Positions 8,504-16,174 of a stretch of DNA of 64,000 nt are shown piece after piece. Position numbers and translations under genes: made by a program. The notes below the pieces were generated by a model. That model ran no database searches and was not told the origin of the DNA. It saw only the letters and a program-made list of their open reading frames with translations. The DNA comes from a bacterium (GTDB lineage Bacteria > Planctomycetota > UBA1135 > UBA2386): assembly GCA_030432695.1 (NCBI GenBank), contig JAUILN010000013.1, positions 277,025 through 341,024 on the forward strand, in the 5' to 3' direction. Position 1 is the stretch's first letter. Every line of letters starts with the position of its first letter.

Positions 8504-9802
8504 GTGATCCTCGCCGCACCCATCGCGCTCGTGCTGGCCGTCCTCGGCAGGGTCGGTTCGCCGGTTCCTGCCGACCCGCCGCCGCGCGCCGCCGCGCACC
8601 CCGGTCCACCGGTCTACGTCGAGGTGGAGATCGACGAGACGCAGGTCGACGTCCGCTTCACGGGTGAGCAGAACACCCTGCTCGCCTGGCTCGAGGGTCC
8701 ACCGCCGCCCGAGGACGCGCCCGACGACTGGATCCCCGAGGTCTACCTCGAGGCTCCGCTGTCGCCCGCGCAGGTCGCGCACCTGAAGGGCCGTATCGAG
8801 GCGTTCTTCGCCGAGCAGCCGGAGCTGCAGGTCGACGACCGCAAGGCCGAGTGGACGGTCCGCGAGATCGTCGTGCCGCCCGACGACGTCACCGGCTACG
8901 GCACGCCGGCCCTGCAGTTCGTGTTGCACGTGCCGCTCGCCGAGGCGCCGAGGCGGATCGGTGTGCAGTGGTCGCACTGGCGGCGTCTCAGCTGGTTCGA
9001 GCAGACCCGACTGCCGGTGCTGTTCCGGGCGTTCGGCGATGCGCGGCTGGTGTTCCTGACCCCGGAGGAGCCCGGCCATGTCTGGCACAGCGACTCGGTG
9101 GTGCCGCGCGAGCCGCCGGTGATCGTGGAGGTGCAGGCGCCGCCGCCCGAGGAGTTGCCGGTGTCGCTGCTGTCGGTGGGCTGTGGGCTGTTGGCGTTGC
9201 TCGGTCTGGTGCCGACCCTGCGCGGCAGCGTGCGGTGGCCGGTGTGGCTGGTGTTCGCGGCCAGCATGGTGGCGACCGGCTGGTTCGGGCGCGGCTTCTG
9301 GGTGGTCGAGGTGCCGAACCCGCTGGTGCCGGAGGTCGCGCCGCCCGACGCCGCCGAGGCCCAGGCGATCTTCGAGAGCCTGCACCGCAACACCTACCAG
9401 GCGTTCGAGGGGCGGAGCGAACGCGAGATCTACGAGCTGCTGCAGCGCAGCGTGACGCCCAACCTCCTCGACCCGCTCTACGGCGAGATCTACGAGAGCC
9501 TGGTGATGCGTGGCGAGGGCGGCGCGGTGTGTCAGATCGAGGGCTACGAGCGGGTCGACGCCGAGGTCTTCGAGGATGCCGAAGCCGATCCCTGGGAGGA
9601 CGTGCCCGAGGAGCTGGTCGACCGGCCGCGCTTCGAGCTGCGTTGGACCTGGAACCTGCGCGGCGTGGTGTCGCACTGGGGCCACGAGCACCGGCGGTTG
9701 AACCGCTACGAGGCCGACTACGTGGTGGTGCACGATGGCGCGTCGTGGAAGATCGCGTCGGTGGACATCCTCGACCACGAGCGCGTCGACAGCGATGGCT
9801 GA
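8504..9802 (+). CDS. unknown exported/membrane protein heading a metal ABC operon
   Basis: I do not recognise this 432-aa protein. Residues 1-20 look like a signal peptide or anchor. Residues 35-215 form a Pro- and Glu-rich, probably beta-rich extracytoplasmic domain. Two adjacent membrane segments lie about residues 225-240 and 247-265. The C-terminal part (about 285-425) has a helix, then alternating strands with Trp (WTWNLRG, VVSHWGHEHRR, ASWKIASVDILDHERV), a pattern suggestive of an NTF2- or cystatin-like fold; two His-containing motifs there could bind metal. It overlaps the ATPase gene by eight bases and leads a four-gene coupled operon whose last member is ZnuA-like, so a role in zinc or manganese handling is inferred. 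GTG start, no clear ribosome binding site. Confidence 0.7.
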   Translation: MILAAPIALVLAVLGRVGSPVPADPPPRAAAHPGPPVYVEVEIDETQVDVRFTGEQNTLLAWLEGPPPPEDAPDDWIPEVYLEAPLSPAQVAHLKGRIEAFFAEQPELQVDDRKAEWTVREIVVPPDDVTGYGTPALQFVLHVPLAEAPRRIGVQWSHWRRLSWFEQTRLPVLFRAFGDARLVFLTPEEPGHVWHSDSVVPREPPVIVEVQAPPPEELPVSLLSVGCGLLALLGLVPTLRGSVRWPVWLVFAASMVATGWFGRGFWVVEVPNPLVPEVAPPDAAEAQAIFESLHRNTYQAFEGRSEREIYELLQRSVTPNLLDPLYGEIYESLVMRGEGGAVCQIEGYERVDAEVFEDAEADPWEDVPEELVDRPRFELRWTWNLRGVVSHWGHEHRRLNRYEADYVVVHDGASWKIASVDILDHERVDSDG

Positions 9803-10508
9803 GGGCCCGGACGATTCCCCCGGCGGTGGCGTCCGGATCTGCGAGTTGTCGTTCGCGCGCGCAGCGCACGACCGAGGCGGCGAGAGCTTCCGTCTGACGG
9901 TCGACGAGCTGGCGGTCGAGCCCGGCCGTGCGGTGGCCTGCATCGGCCCGTCGGGCTGCGGCAAGACCACGCTGCTGCACCTGGTCGCGGGGATCCTCGC
10001 GCCCGACCGCGGTTCGGTGCGGGTCGATGGCGTGGAGTTGGTCGGCATGCCGGCCGCACTGCGCCGTCGCTTCCGGCTGCGGCGCGTCGGTCTGGTGTTC
10101 CAGGAGTTCGAGCTGCTCGAGTACCTGAGCGTGGCCGAGAACGTGCTGCTGCCGTGGTCGATGGGGCGCGGTGTCGATCCTGCGGCGAAGGAGCGGCTCG
10201 GCGAGCTGGCGGAGGCCACCGGGATCGCTCCGCTACTGCGGCGCCGCCCGCGGCGGCTGTCGCAGGGCGAGCGGCAGCGGGTCGCGATCTGTCGGGCGTT
10301 GATCACCGCGCCCAAGGTGCTGCTGGCCGACGAGCCGACCGGCAACCTCGATCCGCGCACCGGCGGCCGGGTCCTCGATCTGCTGCTCGAGCAGGCCGCA
10401 GCGCGCGGCGCGGCGCTGTTGATGGTCACCCACGACCACGGCCTGTTGGGCCGCTTCGACGCGGTGGTCGATCTCGGCGCCGTGGCGGGTGCGGAGGCGC
10501 GTCGTTGA
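9795..10508 (+). CDS. LolD/MacB-type ABC transporter ATPase
   Basis: A 237-aa ATP-binding subunit that would energise the FtsX-like permease encoded next. Walker A GPSGCGKTT (about residues 54-62), Q-loop FQEFELLEYLSV, signature LSQGERQR, Walker B VLLADEPTGNLD and the switch His in MVTHDHG are all present, and the DEPTGNLD wording is typical of the LolD/MacB/FtsE group rather than ZnuC. The first 15 residues (Gly/Pro/Asp-rich) are not conserved. The ATG lies inside the end of the preceding gene, and its own stop TGA overlaps the TTG of the permease (TTGA), so the three are coupled. Confidence 0.9.
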   Translation: MAEGPDDSPGGGVRICELSFARAAHDRGGESFRLTVDELAVEPGRAVACIGPSGCGKTTLLHLVAGILAPDRGSVRVDGVELVGMPAALRRRFRLRRVGLVFQEFELLEYLSVAENVLLPWSMGRGVDPAAKERLGELAEATGIAPLLRRRPRRLSQGERQRVAICRALITAPKVLLADEPTGNLDPRTGGRVLDLLLEQAAARGAALLMVTHDHGLLGRFDAVVDLGAVAGAEARR

Positions 10509-11677
10509 ACTCCGGACCGTTGCTGCTGGCGTGGCGCCACCTGACCCATCGCCCGGGGCGGTCGTCGCTGTTGGTGCTGTGTCTCGCGCTCGCAGCACTC
10601 CTGCCGCTCGCGGTCGAGGCGTTGATGGCCCGTTTCGGCGAGCAGCTGGTGGCGCGCGCCGACGCGACGCCGCTGTTGGCCGGCGCACCGGGCAGCCGCT
10701 TCGACCTGACGCTGAACGGCCTGTATTTCCGCGGCCGGGTCCCACGCGCCCTGCCCGTGGGCGAGATCGATCGGTTGGTCGAGGACGGCCTGTGTCTGCC
10801 GATCCCGATCCTGGCGCGGGACACCGCCGAGGGTCTGCCGTTGGTCGGTACCTCCAACGACTATTTCCGCTTCCGCGGGCTGCGGCCTGCGGTGGGTGGT
10901 CTGCCGGTGCAGCTCGGCGAGTGCGTGCTCGGCGCCGAGGCCGCCCGGCGCACCCGGCTCGGCGTCGGCGACGAACTCCTGACCGACCACGAGAGCCTCT
11001 ACCGGATCGAGGCCGGCTACCCGCTGTGGATGCAGGTGGTGGGGGTGCTCGCGCCGAGCGGCACCGCCGACGACGCGACGGTGTTCGCGAGTCTGGAGAC
11101 GGTCTGGATCTCCGAGGGTCTTGGCCACGGCCACTCCGCAGCCGCCGAGCAGGACGAGTCGGCGGTGATCCGGGCGGACGAGAATGGCGTGGTGCTGGAC
11201 TCGTCGGTGTTCGAGTTCCAGCGGATCACGCCCGACAACGTCGACTCGTTCCACTTCCACGACGACGTCGACGCGTTGCCGGTGACCGCGGTGGTGGTCG
11301 TGCCGCGCGATGCGGCGTCGGCAACGATCCTCAAGGGTCGCTACCGGGTGCGCGACACCGCGCAGCTGCTCGAACCGCGCGCGGTGATCGACGAGATCCT
11401 CGGGCTGGTGTTCCAGCTCAAGCGCTTCTTCGACGCGCACGTGCTGCTGGTCGGCCTATCGACGCTGTGCCTGTTCGGCCTGGTGGTCGCGCTGTCGATC
11501 CGGGTGCGGCAGCGCGAGTTCGAGACCCTGGCGCGGCTGGGGGTGGCGCGGTCGCGCATCCTGCAGACGTTGGGATTGGAGTACGGGATCATCGTCGTCG
11601 CGGGGCTGGTGCTCGCGGCGCTCGGCGCGTGGACGGTGGTCGTGGTGTTCGAGAACCTGCTCGGATGGATGGGATGA
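10505..11677 (+). CDS. FtsX-like ABC permease with periplasmic histidine clusters
   Basis: A 390-aa permease with an N-terminal membrane segment (about 18-42), a roughly 265-residue extracytoplasmic domain, and two C-terminal segments (about 312-333 and 357-382). The LARLGVARSRI loop between them is the FtsX cytoplasmic coupling motif. LolC/MacB relatives normally have four segments; I can see only three. The large domain contains GLGHGHS (about 203-209) and FHFHDD (about 248-253), His-rich patches expected for metal contact and not for lipoprotein or drug export. TTG start overlaps the ATPase stop, and its TGA overlaps the ATG of the ZnuA-like gene. Together these suggest a metal transporter built on a MacB-type engine, similar in plan to the Vibrio ZrgABCDE system. 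Confidence 0.82.
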   Translation: MNSGPLLLAWRHLTHRPGRSSLLVLCLALAALLPLAVEALMARFGEQLVARADATPLLAGAPGSRFDLTLNGLYFRGRVPRALPVGEIDRLVEDGLCLPIPILARDTAEGLPLVGTSNDYFRFRGLRPAVGGLPVQLGECVLGAEAARRTRLGVGDELLTDHESLYRIEAGYPLWMQVVGVLAPSGTADDATVFASLETVWISEGLGHGHSAAAEQDESAVIRADENGVVLDSSVFEFQRITPDNVDSFHFHDDVDALPVTAVVVVPRDAASATILKGRYRVRDTAQLLEPRAVIDEILGLVFQLKRFFDAHVLLVGLSTLCLFGLVVALSIRVRQREFETLARLGVARSRILQTLGLEYGIIVVAGLVLAALGAWTVVVVFENLLGWMG

Positions 11678-12645
11678 CGATGCGGATCGGTGGATGTGTG
11701 AACTCGGCGCGAGCCGGGCGGTGCGTGCTGCTGCTGGCGCTCCTGCTCGCCGCGGCGGGATGCGGTGACGACGCGGCGACCGGCGGGGGGGCGGATCGTC
11801 CGGATCGCGCGCGACCGCTGGTGATGGTGACCAGCTGGCCGTTGTTCGACGTCGCGCGGCTGGTTGCCGGAGACGCGGCGGACGTGGTCTGTGTGGTTCC
11901 AGCCGACCAGGATGCGCGGAACTGGCGTCCCGACCGGGCCGCGCTGGAGGCGCTCGCCGGTGCCGACCTGGTGCTGCTCAACGGTGCCGGCCTGGAGGGC
12001 TGGCGCGGTCGGGCCAACCTGCCGCGGGCGCGGGTCGTCGACGCCAGTGCCGGCTTCGCCGACCGCTTCATCGAGCGGGAGTCCGAGGTGACCCACAGCC
12101 ATGGCAATGGCGAGCAGCACTCGCACGTGGGTTCCGACCCCCACGTCTGGCTCGATCCCGAGCTGCTCGCGTTGCAGGTCCGCGCGGTGACGGAAGGTCT
12201 CCGGCGGACGGTCGACGAAACCCAGCGCGCCGGCATCGACGAGCGCGCCGGCGTGGTTCTCGACCGGGTCGCAGCGCTGGGGCGCCGACTCGCGGGGCTG
12301 CGGGCGACGGGCGATCAGCGGGTCTTCGTCGCGACCCATCCGACCTGGGCCTACCTCGCCCGGCGTCTCGACCTGCGGCTGGTCGAGGTCGACGTGACCC
12401 GCGAGCCGTCGGCCGAGGCGATCGCGGCGGCGATCGGTGCCGCGGCCGGGGACGGTGAACTCGCCGCGGTGTTCTGGGAGCGGCAGCCACCGGCGTCCTT
12501 GGTCGAGCGGCTGCGCTCGGAGCTCGGGGTGCCGCAGCTGGTGGTGGAGCCGGACGTGGTCCGGGGTGAGGGGGGTGCGTCGCTGCCGCCGCTGTCGGTG
12601 GTGGAGTCCGCGGTCGGCGCGGTCGAGTCGGTGGTCGGCCGTTGA
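11674..12645 (+). CDS. ZnuA/TroA-type metal-binding lipoprotein
   Basis: A cluster A-I solute-binding protein for Zn or Mn, 323 aa. The signal peptide ends with AAAGC, giving a lipidated Cys30. A flexible His-rich loop (about residues 139-153: HSHGNGEQHSH) precedes the ligand His in SDPHVWLDP; another ligand His is in ATHPTWAYLARR (about 222). The segment that normally supplies the first ligand (family SPHxYxxRPSD) reads PADQDARNWRPD, so that His is missing, perhaps replaced by Asp. The partner permease here is FtsX-like, not ZnuB. ATGA overlap with the permease, and its TGA overlaps the TTG of the following deacylase gene. Confidence 0.86.
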   Translation: MTMRIGGCVNSARAGRCVLLLALLLAAAGCGDDAATGGGADRPDRARPLVMVTSWPLFDVARLVAGDAADVVCVVPADQDARNWRPDRAALEALAGADLVLLNGAGLEGWRGRANLPRARVVDASAGFADRFIERESEVTHSHGNGEQHSHVGSDPHVWLDPELLALQVRAVTEGLRRTVDETQRAGIDERAGVVLDRVAALGRRLAGLRATGDQRVFVATHPTWAYLARRLDLRLVEVDVTREPSAEAIAAAIGAAAGDGELAAVFWERQPPASLVERLRSELGVPQLVVEPDVVRGEGGASLPPLSVVESAVGAVESVVGR

Positions 12646-13232
12646 GTGGTAGGCCGTTGACGGGTCGCCCCGGGAGCGGCGACGGCGATGGTGCCGTCGA
12701 GCCGCGGCTGATCGACGGCTCGGCGCGGTGGTGCCCGGAGCAGCTCTATGAGGCGCTCGACGCGCTAAGCATCGAGTACCGGGTGCTCGAGCACGGGCCT
12801 GTGCGGACGGTCGACGAGGCTCGCGAGATCCGCGGCGACCTCGAGAACGGCGCGCACGTGAAGAACCTGTTCCTCCGTGACCGGCCCGGGCGGATGTGGC
12901 TGCTCACGGTCGAGCGTGATCTCGAACTCGACCTGAAGGGCCTACGGGAGCCGCTCGGCGCGCGCGGCTCGCTGTCGTTCGGCAGCCGGCGCCGGTTGAT
13001 GGAGCGGCTCGGGTTGGAGCCGGGTGCCGTGTCGCCGCTGGCGATCGTCAACGACGTCGAGGGCGTGGTGCAGGTGGTGCTGGACGAGGCGCTCGCTCGC
13101 GCTCCACTCGTCCATCTCCACCCGCTGCGGAACCACCTCACGCTGTCGATCGCGCCGCGCGACCTGGCGCGCTTCCTGGGGGCGCGAGGACACGGCCCAT
13201 TGTGGCTACCGAGGCCGTCGGCCTGCATCTGA
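12642..13232 (+). CDS. YbaK/ProX-type aminoacyl-tRNA deacylase
   Basis: A trans-editing domain protein of 196 aa related to PrdX/ProXp-Ala, which hydrolyses mischarged Ala-tRNA(Pro). The core runs from about residue 33 to 190. Its catalytic Lys lies in AHVKNLFLRD (about residue 73), with the family features VRTVDEA, GSLSFGS and VSPLAIVNDVEGVVQVVLDE. The first 30 residues are Gly/Pro/Arg-rich and not conserved, so the true start may be internal; the TTG at 12642 is reported because it overlaps the preceding TGA in the same way as its neighbours. It is last in the run of coupled genes from 8504, but its function (translation fidelity) seems unrelated. It converges on the HExxH gene. Confidence 0.85.
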   Translation: MSGRPLTGRPGSGDGDGAVEPRLIDGSARWCPEQLYEALDALSIEYRVLEHGPVRTVDEAREIRGDLENGAHVKNLFLRDRPGRMWLLTVERDLELDLKGLREPLGARGSLSFGSRRRLMERLGLEPGAVSPLAIVNDVEGVVQVVLDEALARAPLVHLHPLRNHLTLSIAPRDLARFLGARGHGPLWLPRPSACI

Positions 13233-13250
13233 CCGACCGACCTCTCCCGC

Positions 13251-14858
13251 TCACTTCTTGATCTTGCCGCTCTCGACCCAGTCGATCCACATCTCGTCCA
13301 TCGCGTCGAGGTCGATGCCCTCGAACGCCGCCTCGATCGCCTTCTTGGGGTTCTTCTCCTTCAGGCAGATCTCGGAGTAGGTCGGCAGGATGTTCTTCCA
13401 GGCCTGATCGTAGCGGCCGCGTAGCGTGTCCTCGCCGCGCTTGATCATGTCCATCATCGCCCACGCCTGGGCGTAGTGGTCGGCGGCGCGCGGGCCGTAG
13501 AAGGTCGCGCGGTCCCACTTCACGATCTGGTGACCGGGGATGTAGGTGCCGTCGTTCAGCTGGCGCTTGATCGAGGTGAACCGGTCCTCGTGGTACTGGT
13601 AGCGGAACCGGCTACCGCGCTTGCGGAACGAGCCGAAGTACTCTGCCAGGCCTTCGTCGAACCAGCGGTGCAGCTCGACGTCGGGCCAGTACTGGTCCGA
13701 GTACTGGTGCCAGGCCTCGTGGATGCAGGTGCCGAGCACCTCGTCGGTGTTCTTGTACAGCTCGCGCTTGTCGTCGTAGAACACGCAGAGTTCCTTGGTG
13801 CCGGGGCTGAACCAGCCGGCGACGCCGTACGGCATGTCGCCGTAGGAGCGGAACTCGTCGTAGTTGTAGCAGACCCGGATGACCGAGTAGTTCTCGTCCA
13901 TCTGGTCGTGCGGCGGGTACTCCTGCTCGAACAGCTCGCGGAGGTCCTCGAGGTTCGAGGCCATCTCCATCGCGAACTTGTACGACTCGCCACGCTTCTC
14001 GCGCTTATCGGGCTCCCACGAGTACGTGATGATGAAGCGCGGCGTGGTGAAGTAGTCCCAGTTCTCCAGGTCGCCGATGTTGTCCTTGAGCTTGGCGAGT
14101 TGGGCCTGCTTCTCGGGCGTGTCGGCGTGCTGGTCGCGCTTCTCGTCGGTCGCGTCCTCCTCGTCGACCTCGATGATCTTAAGGCTCTCGCAGATCCGCT
14201 TGACGATCGGCCGCCACTTGCTCGCGAGGCGCTTGTCGTCGGGGTCGTTCGGCAGCGTGACCTCGAGCACGACCTCCCGATCGCCGAGGTCGTAAGCGCA
14301 GGCGGTCCGGAACCAGACCATGTCCTTGTTGCTCGGGTACTCGTCGATGTACTCCCACCAACGCGACTCGGGGCGGGTGCTGCTGCCGCGGCGGGTCTTG
14401 CCCTCGACCAGGATCTTGCGGTTCTCGCGTTTGGGATCCTTGTCGGTGACCCACTCCTCGAAGGTGCGGGCGCGGCGTCCTTCGATCAGCTCGCGGCGCG
14501 CTGCCTCGGCGGCCTCCTCGCGGGTCTTCGGCCGGTCGCCGGTGGTCGGGCCCTCGCCGTCGGCGCCGCCGCCGTTGCCGCGCTCCCCGAACACCATCAC
14601 GTTCAGGTACCAGTAGGCGACCCCGAACCGGCCGTAGACGTAGTCGCCTTCGTCTTCGGGCTCGAATCGCTGGATCCGATGCAGGTCCTCCTCACCGAAC
14701 CGCATCGGGATCTCGGCGAGCTTCTTGTAGACCATGTAGGCGACTGCCTGCTCGGAGTTCTCCTCCCAGCGGTAGTCCTGTGCGGAACCCCTCGGCGTGG
14801 CAACCAGCATCGCGGTGGCCAGAGCGAGGGCAGAGGAGAGACCTGTGCTTCGGAGCAT
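13251..14858 (-). CDS. secreted HExxH (DUF1570-like) putative metallopeptidase
   Basis: A 535-aa exported protein. The ATG at 14858 opens a signal peptide of about 27 residues ending before Gln-Asp-Tyr-Arg; a TTG seven codons upstream is less likely. Residues 30-255 are hydrophilic with charged low-complexity runs. The C-terminal half holds a gluzincin-like motif HEAWH (about residue 381) followed 25 residues later by DEGLAEYF, whose Glu is the probable third zinc ligand. The context, with aromatic residues near HEAWHQYSDQYW and YYGPRAADHYAQAW, matches the DUF1570 family common in Planctomycetota. Peptidase activity is inferred from the motif only. It stands 226 bases downstream of hemB on the same strand, with its own upstream region. 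Confidence 0.8.
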   Translation of the reverse strand: MLRSTGLSSALALATAMLVATPRGSAQDYRWEENSEQAVAYMVYKKLAEIPMRFGEEDLHRIQRFEPEDEGDYVYGRFGVAYWYLNVMVFGERGNGGGADGEGPTTGDRPKTREEAAEAARRELIEGRRARTFEEWVTDKDPKRENRKILVEGKTRRGSSTRPESRWWEYIDEYPSNKDMVWFRTACAYDLGDREVVLEVTLPNDPDDKRLASKWRPIVKRICESLKIIEVDEEDATDEKRDQHADTPEKQAQLAKLKDNIGDLENWDYFTTPRFIITYSWEPDKREKRGESYKFAMEMASNLEDLRELFEQEYPPHDQMDENYSVIRVCYNYDEFRSYGDMPYGVAGWFSPGTKELCVFYDDKRELYKNTDEVLGTCIHEAWHQYSDQYWPDVELHRWFDEGLAEYFGSFRKRGSRFRYQYHEDRFTSIKRQLNDGTYIPGHQIVKWDRATFYGPRAADHYAQAWAMMDMIKRGEDTLRGRYDQAWKNILPTYSEICLKEKNPKKAIEAAFEGIDLDAMDEMWIDWVESGKIKK

Positions 14859-15084
14859 GGTGTCGTCTTTTCGCGTCAACGGATCAGGCGACCGTCAGGT
14901 GGAGTCGTCGTTTCCCGAGAAGGCAGGGTAGCGAGCGGGCGCGGCCGGTGACAGGGGCGGCGCCGGTGGCCGGCCTCGACCTGCGAGGCGTCCCCTGGAC
15001 TCCGGAAAGGCCTCGCAATTCTGTCTCTCGGGAAAATGTCCAGGCAACGCGCAACGCGGCGCCGCCCGGTCGAGGCGGAATCCC

Positions 15085-16098
15085 TCAACCGCGCGCCAGC
15101 AGCCCGGCGGCCTCGACCGCGAAGTAGCTGAGCACCGCGTCGGCACCGGCGCGCTTGAAGCAGAGCAACGTCTCCAGCACCACCTTCTCGCGGTCGAGCC
15201 AGCCGTTGGCCGCAGCCGCGCAGAGCTGCGCGTACTCGCCCGAGACCTGGTAGGCGAAGGTCGGCGCACCGAGTTCGTGGCGCACCCGCCGCAGCACGTC
15301 GAGGTAGGGCAGACCCGGCTTCACCATCAGCAGGTCGGCGCCCTCGGCGAGGTCGAGCGCGGCCTCGCGCACCGCCTCGTCGGTGTTCGCGGGGTCCATC
15401 TGGTAGGTCTTCTTGTCGCCCTTCAGGGCGCCGCCCGAGCCGACGGCGTCGCGGAACGGGCCGTAGTAGGCCGAGGCGTACTTGGCCGCGTAGGAGAGGA
15501 TCGCCTGGTCGTGGTGGTCGGCGGCGTCGAGCGCGTCGCGGATCGCGGCGATCCGGCCGTCCATCATGTCGGAGGGTGCCTGCACGTCGCCGCCGGCATC
15601 GGCCTGGGTCACCGCCTGCTTGCACAGGGCCTCGAGGGTCGGGTCGTTGACGATCCGGCCGTCGACCACCAGACCGTCGTGGCCATTGCTGTTGTACGGG
15701 TCGAGCGCGACGTCGCAGATGAGCCCGATCTGGAGGCCGGCCGCGCGGATCGCCCGCAGGCTGCGGCACACCAGGTTGTCGGGATTCCAGGCCTCTTCGC
15801 AGGCCTCGGTCTTTTTGTCGTCGGTGACGTACGGGAACAGCGCGATCGCCGGGATCCCCAGTTCGGCGGCGCGGCCGACCGCGTCGACCAGCACGTCGGG
15901 GCCGAGGCGGTCCTGGCCCGGCATCGAGGCGATCGGCGTGCGGCCGTCCTGCTCCTGGACGAAGATCGGCCAGATCAGATCGGCGGGGGTCAGCGCGTGC
16001 TCGCGGACCAGCGCCCGCGACCACGCCGAGGCGCGGTTGCGGCGCATGCGAACGCGGGGGAAGGAGCCGGGGAGACGCGTCGCGTCGCGGTCGGTCAT
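15085..16098 (-). CDS. hemB: delta-aminolevulinic acid dehydratase (porphobilinogen synthase)
   Basis: Condenses two 5-aminolevulinate molecules to porphobilinogen in haem synthesis. 337 aa, usual length. The two active-site lysines are in SYAAKYASAYYGPF (about residue 205) and MVKPGLPYLD (about 258). The metal loop reads DVALDPYNSNGHDG: the Cys triad of zinc enzymes is replaced by Asp/Ala, so this is the Mg-activated, zinc-independent type. Also visible: MPGQDRLGPDVL and the C-terminal allosteric-site segment DAVLSYFAVEAA. It lies 76 bases downstream of the kinase gene on the same strand. No other haem genes are in the window. Confidence 0.96.
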   Translation of the reverse strand: MTDRDATRLPGSFPRVRMRRNRASAWSRALVREHALTPADLIWPIFVQEQDGRTPIASMPGQDRLGPDVLVDAVGRAAELGIPAIALFPYVTDDKKTEACEEAWNPDNLVCRSLRAIRAAGLQIGLICDVALDPYNSNGHDGLVVDGRIVNDPTLEALCKQAVTQADAGGDVQAPSDMMDGRIAAIRDALDAADHHDQAILSYAAKYASAYYGPFRDAVGSGGALKGDKKTYQMDPANTDEAVREAALDLAEGADLLMVKPGLPYLDVLRRVRHELGAPTFAYQVSGEYAQLCAAAANGWLDREKVVLETLLCFKRAGADAVLSYFAVEAAGLLARG

Positions 16099-16174
16099 CG
16101 GTGCATCGTCGCGCGCGGTCCGGCGGGGGTCAAAGTCGGGGTTGCGGCGGGCGCGGATCCCAGGAGCCCGACTC

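Noticed and set aside
8213-11440. A 1075-codon open frame on the minus strand opposite the metal operon
   Set aside because: It is rich in Arg, His, Gln and Asp with no recognisable domain, and the plus-strand genes there have full family motifs; long antisense frames are expected in GC-rich DNA.
8504-12645. Classical LolCDE lipoprotein-sorting system
   Set aside because: Only one FtsX-type permease is present and it is coupled to a ZnuA-like receptor with His-rich segments in both, which fits metal better than lipoprotein release.
14911-15035. Ten-base inverted repeat TTTCCCGAGA / TCTCGGGAAA 105 bases apart between hemB and the HExxH gene
   Set aside because: The separation is too large for a usual operator or terminator and no second example is seen; possibly chance.
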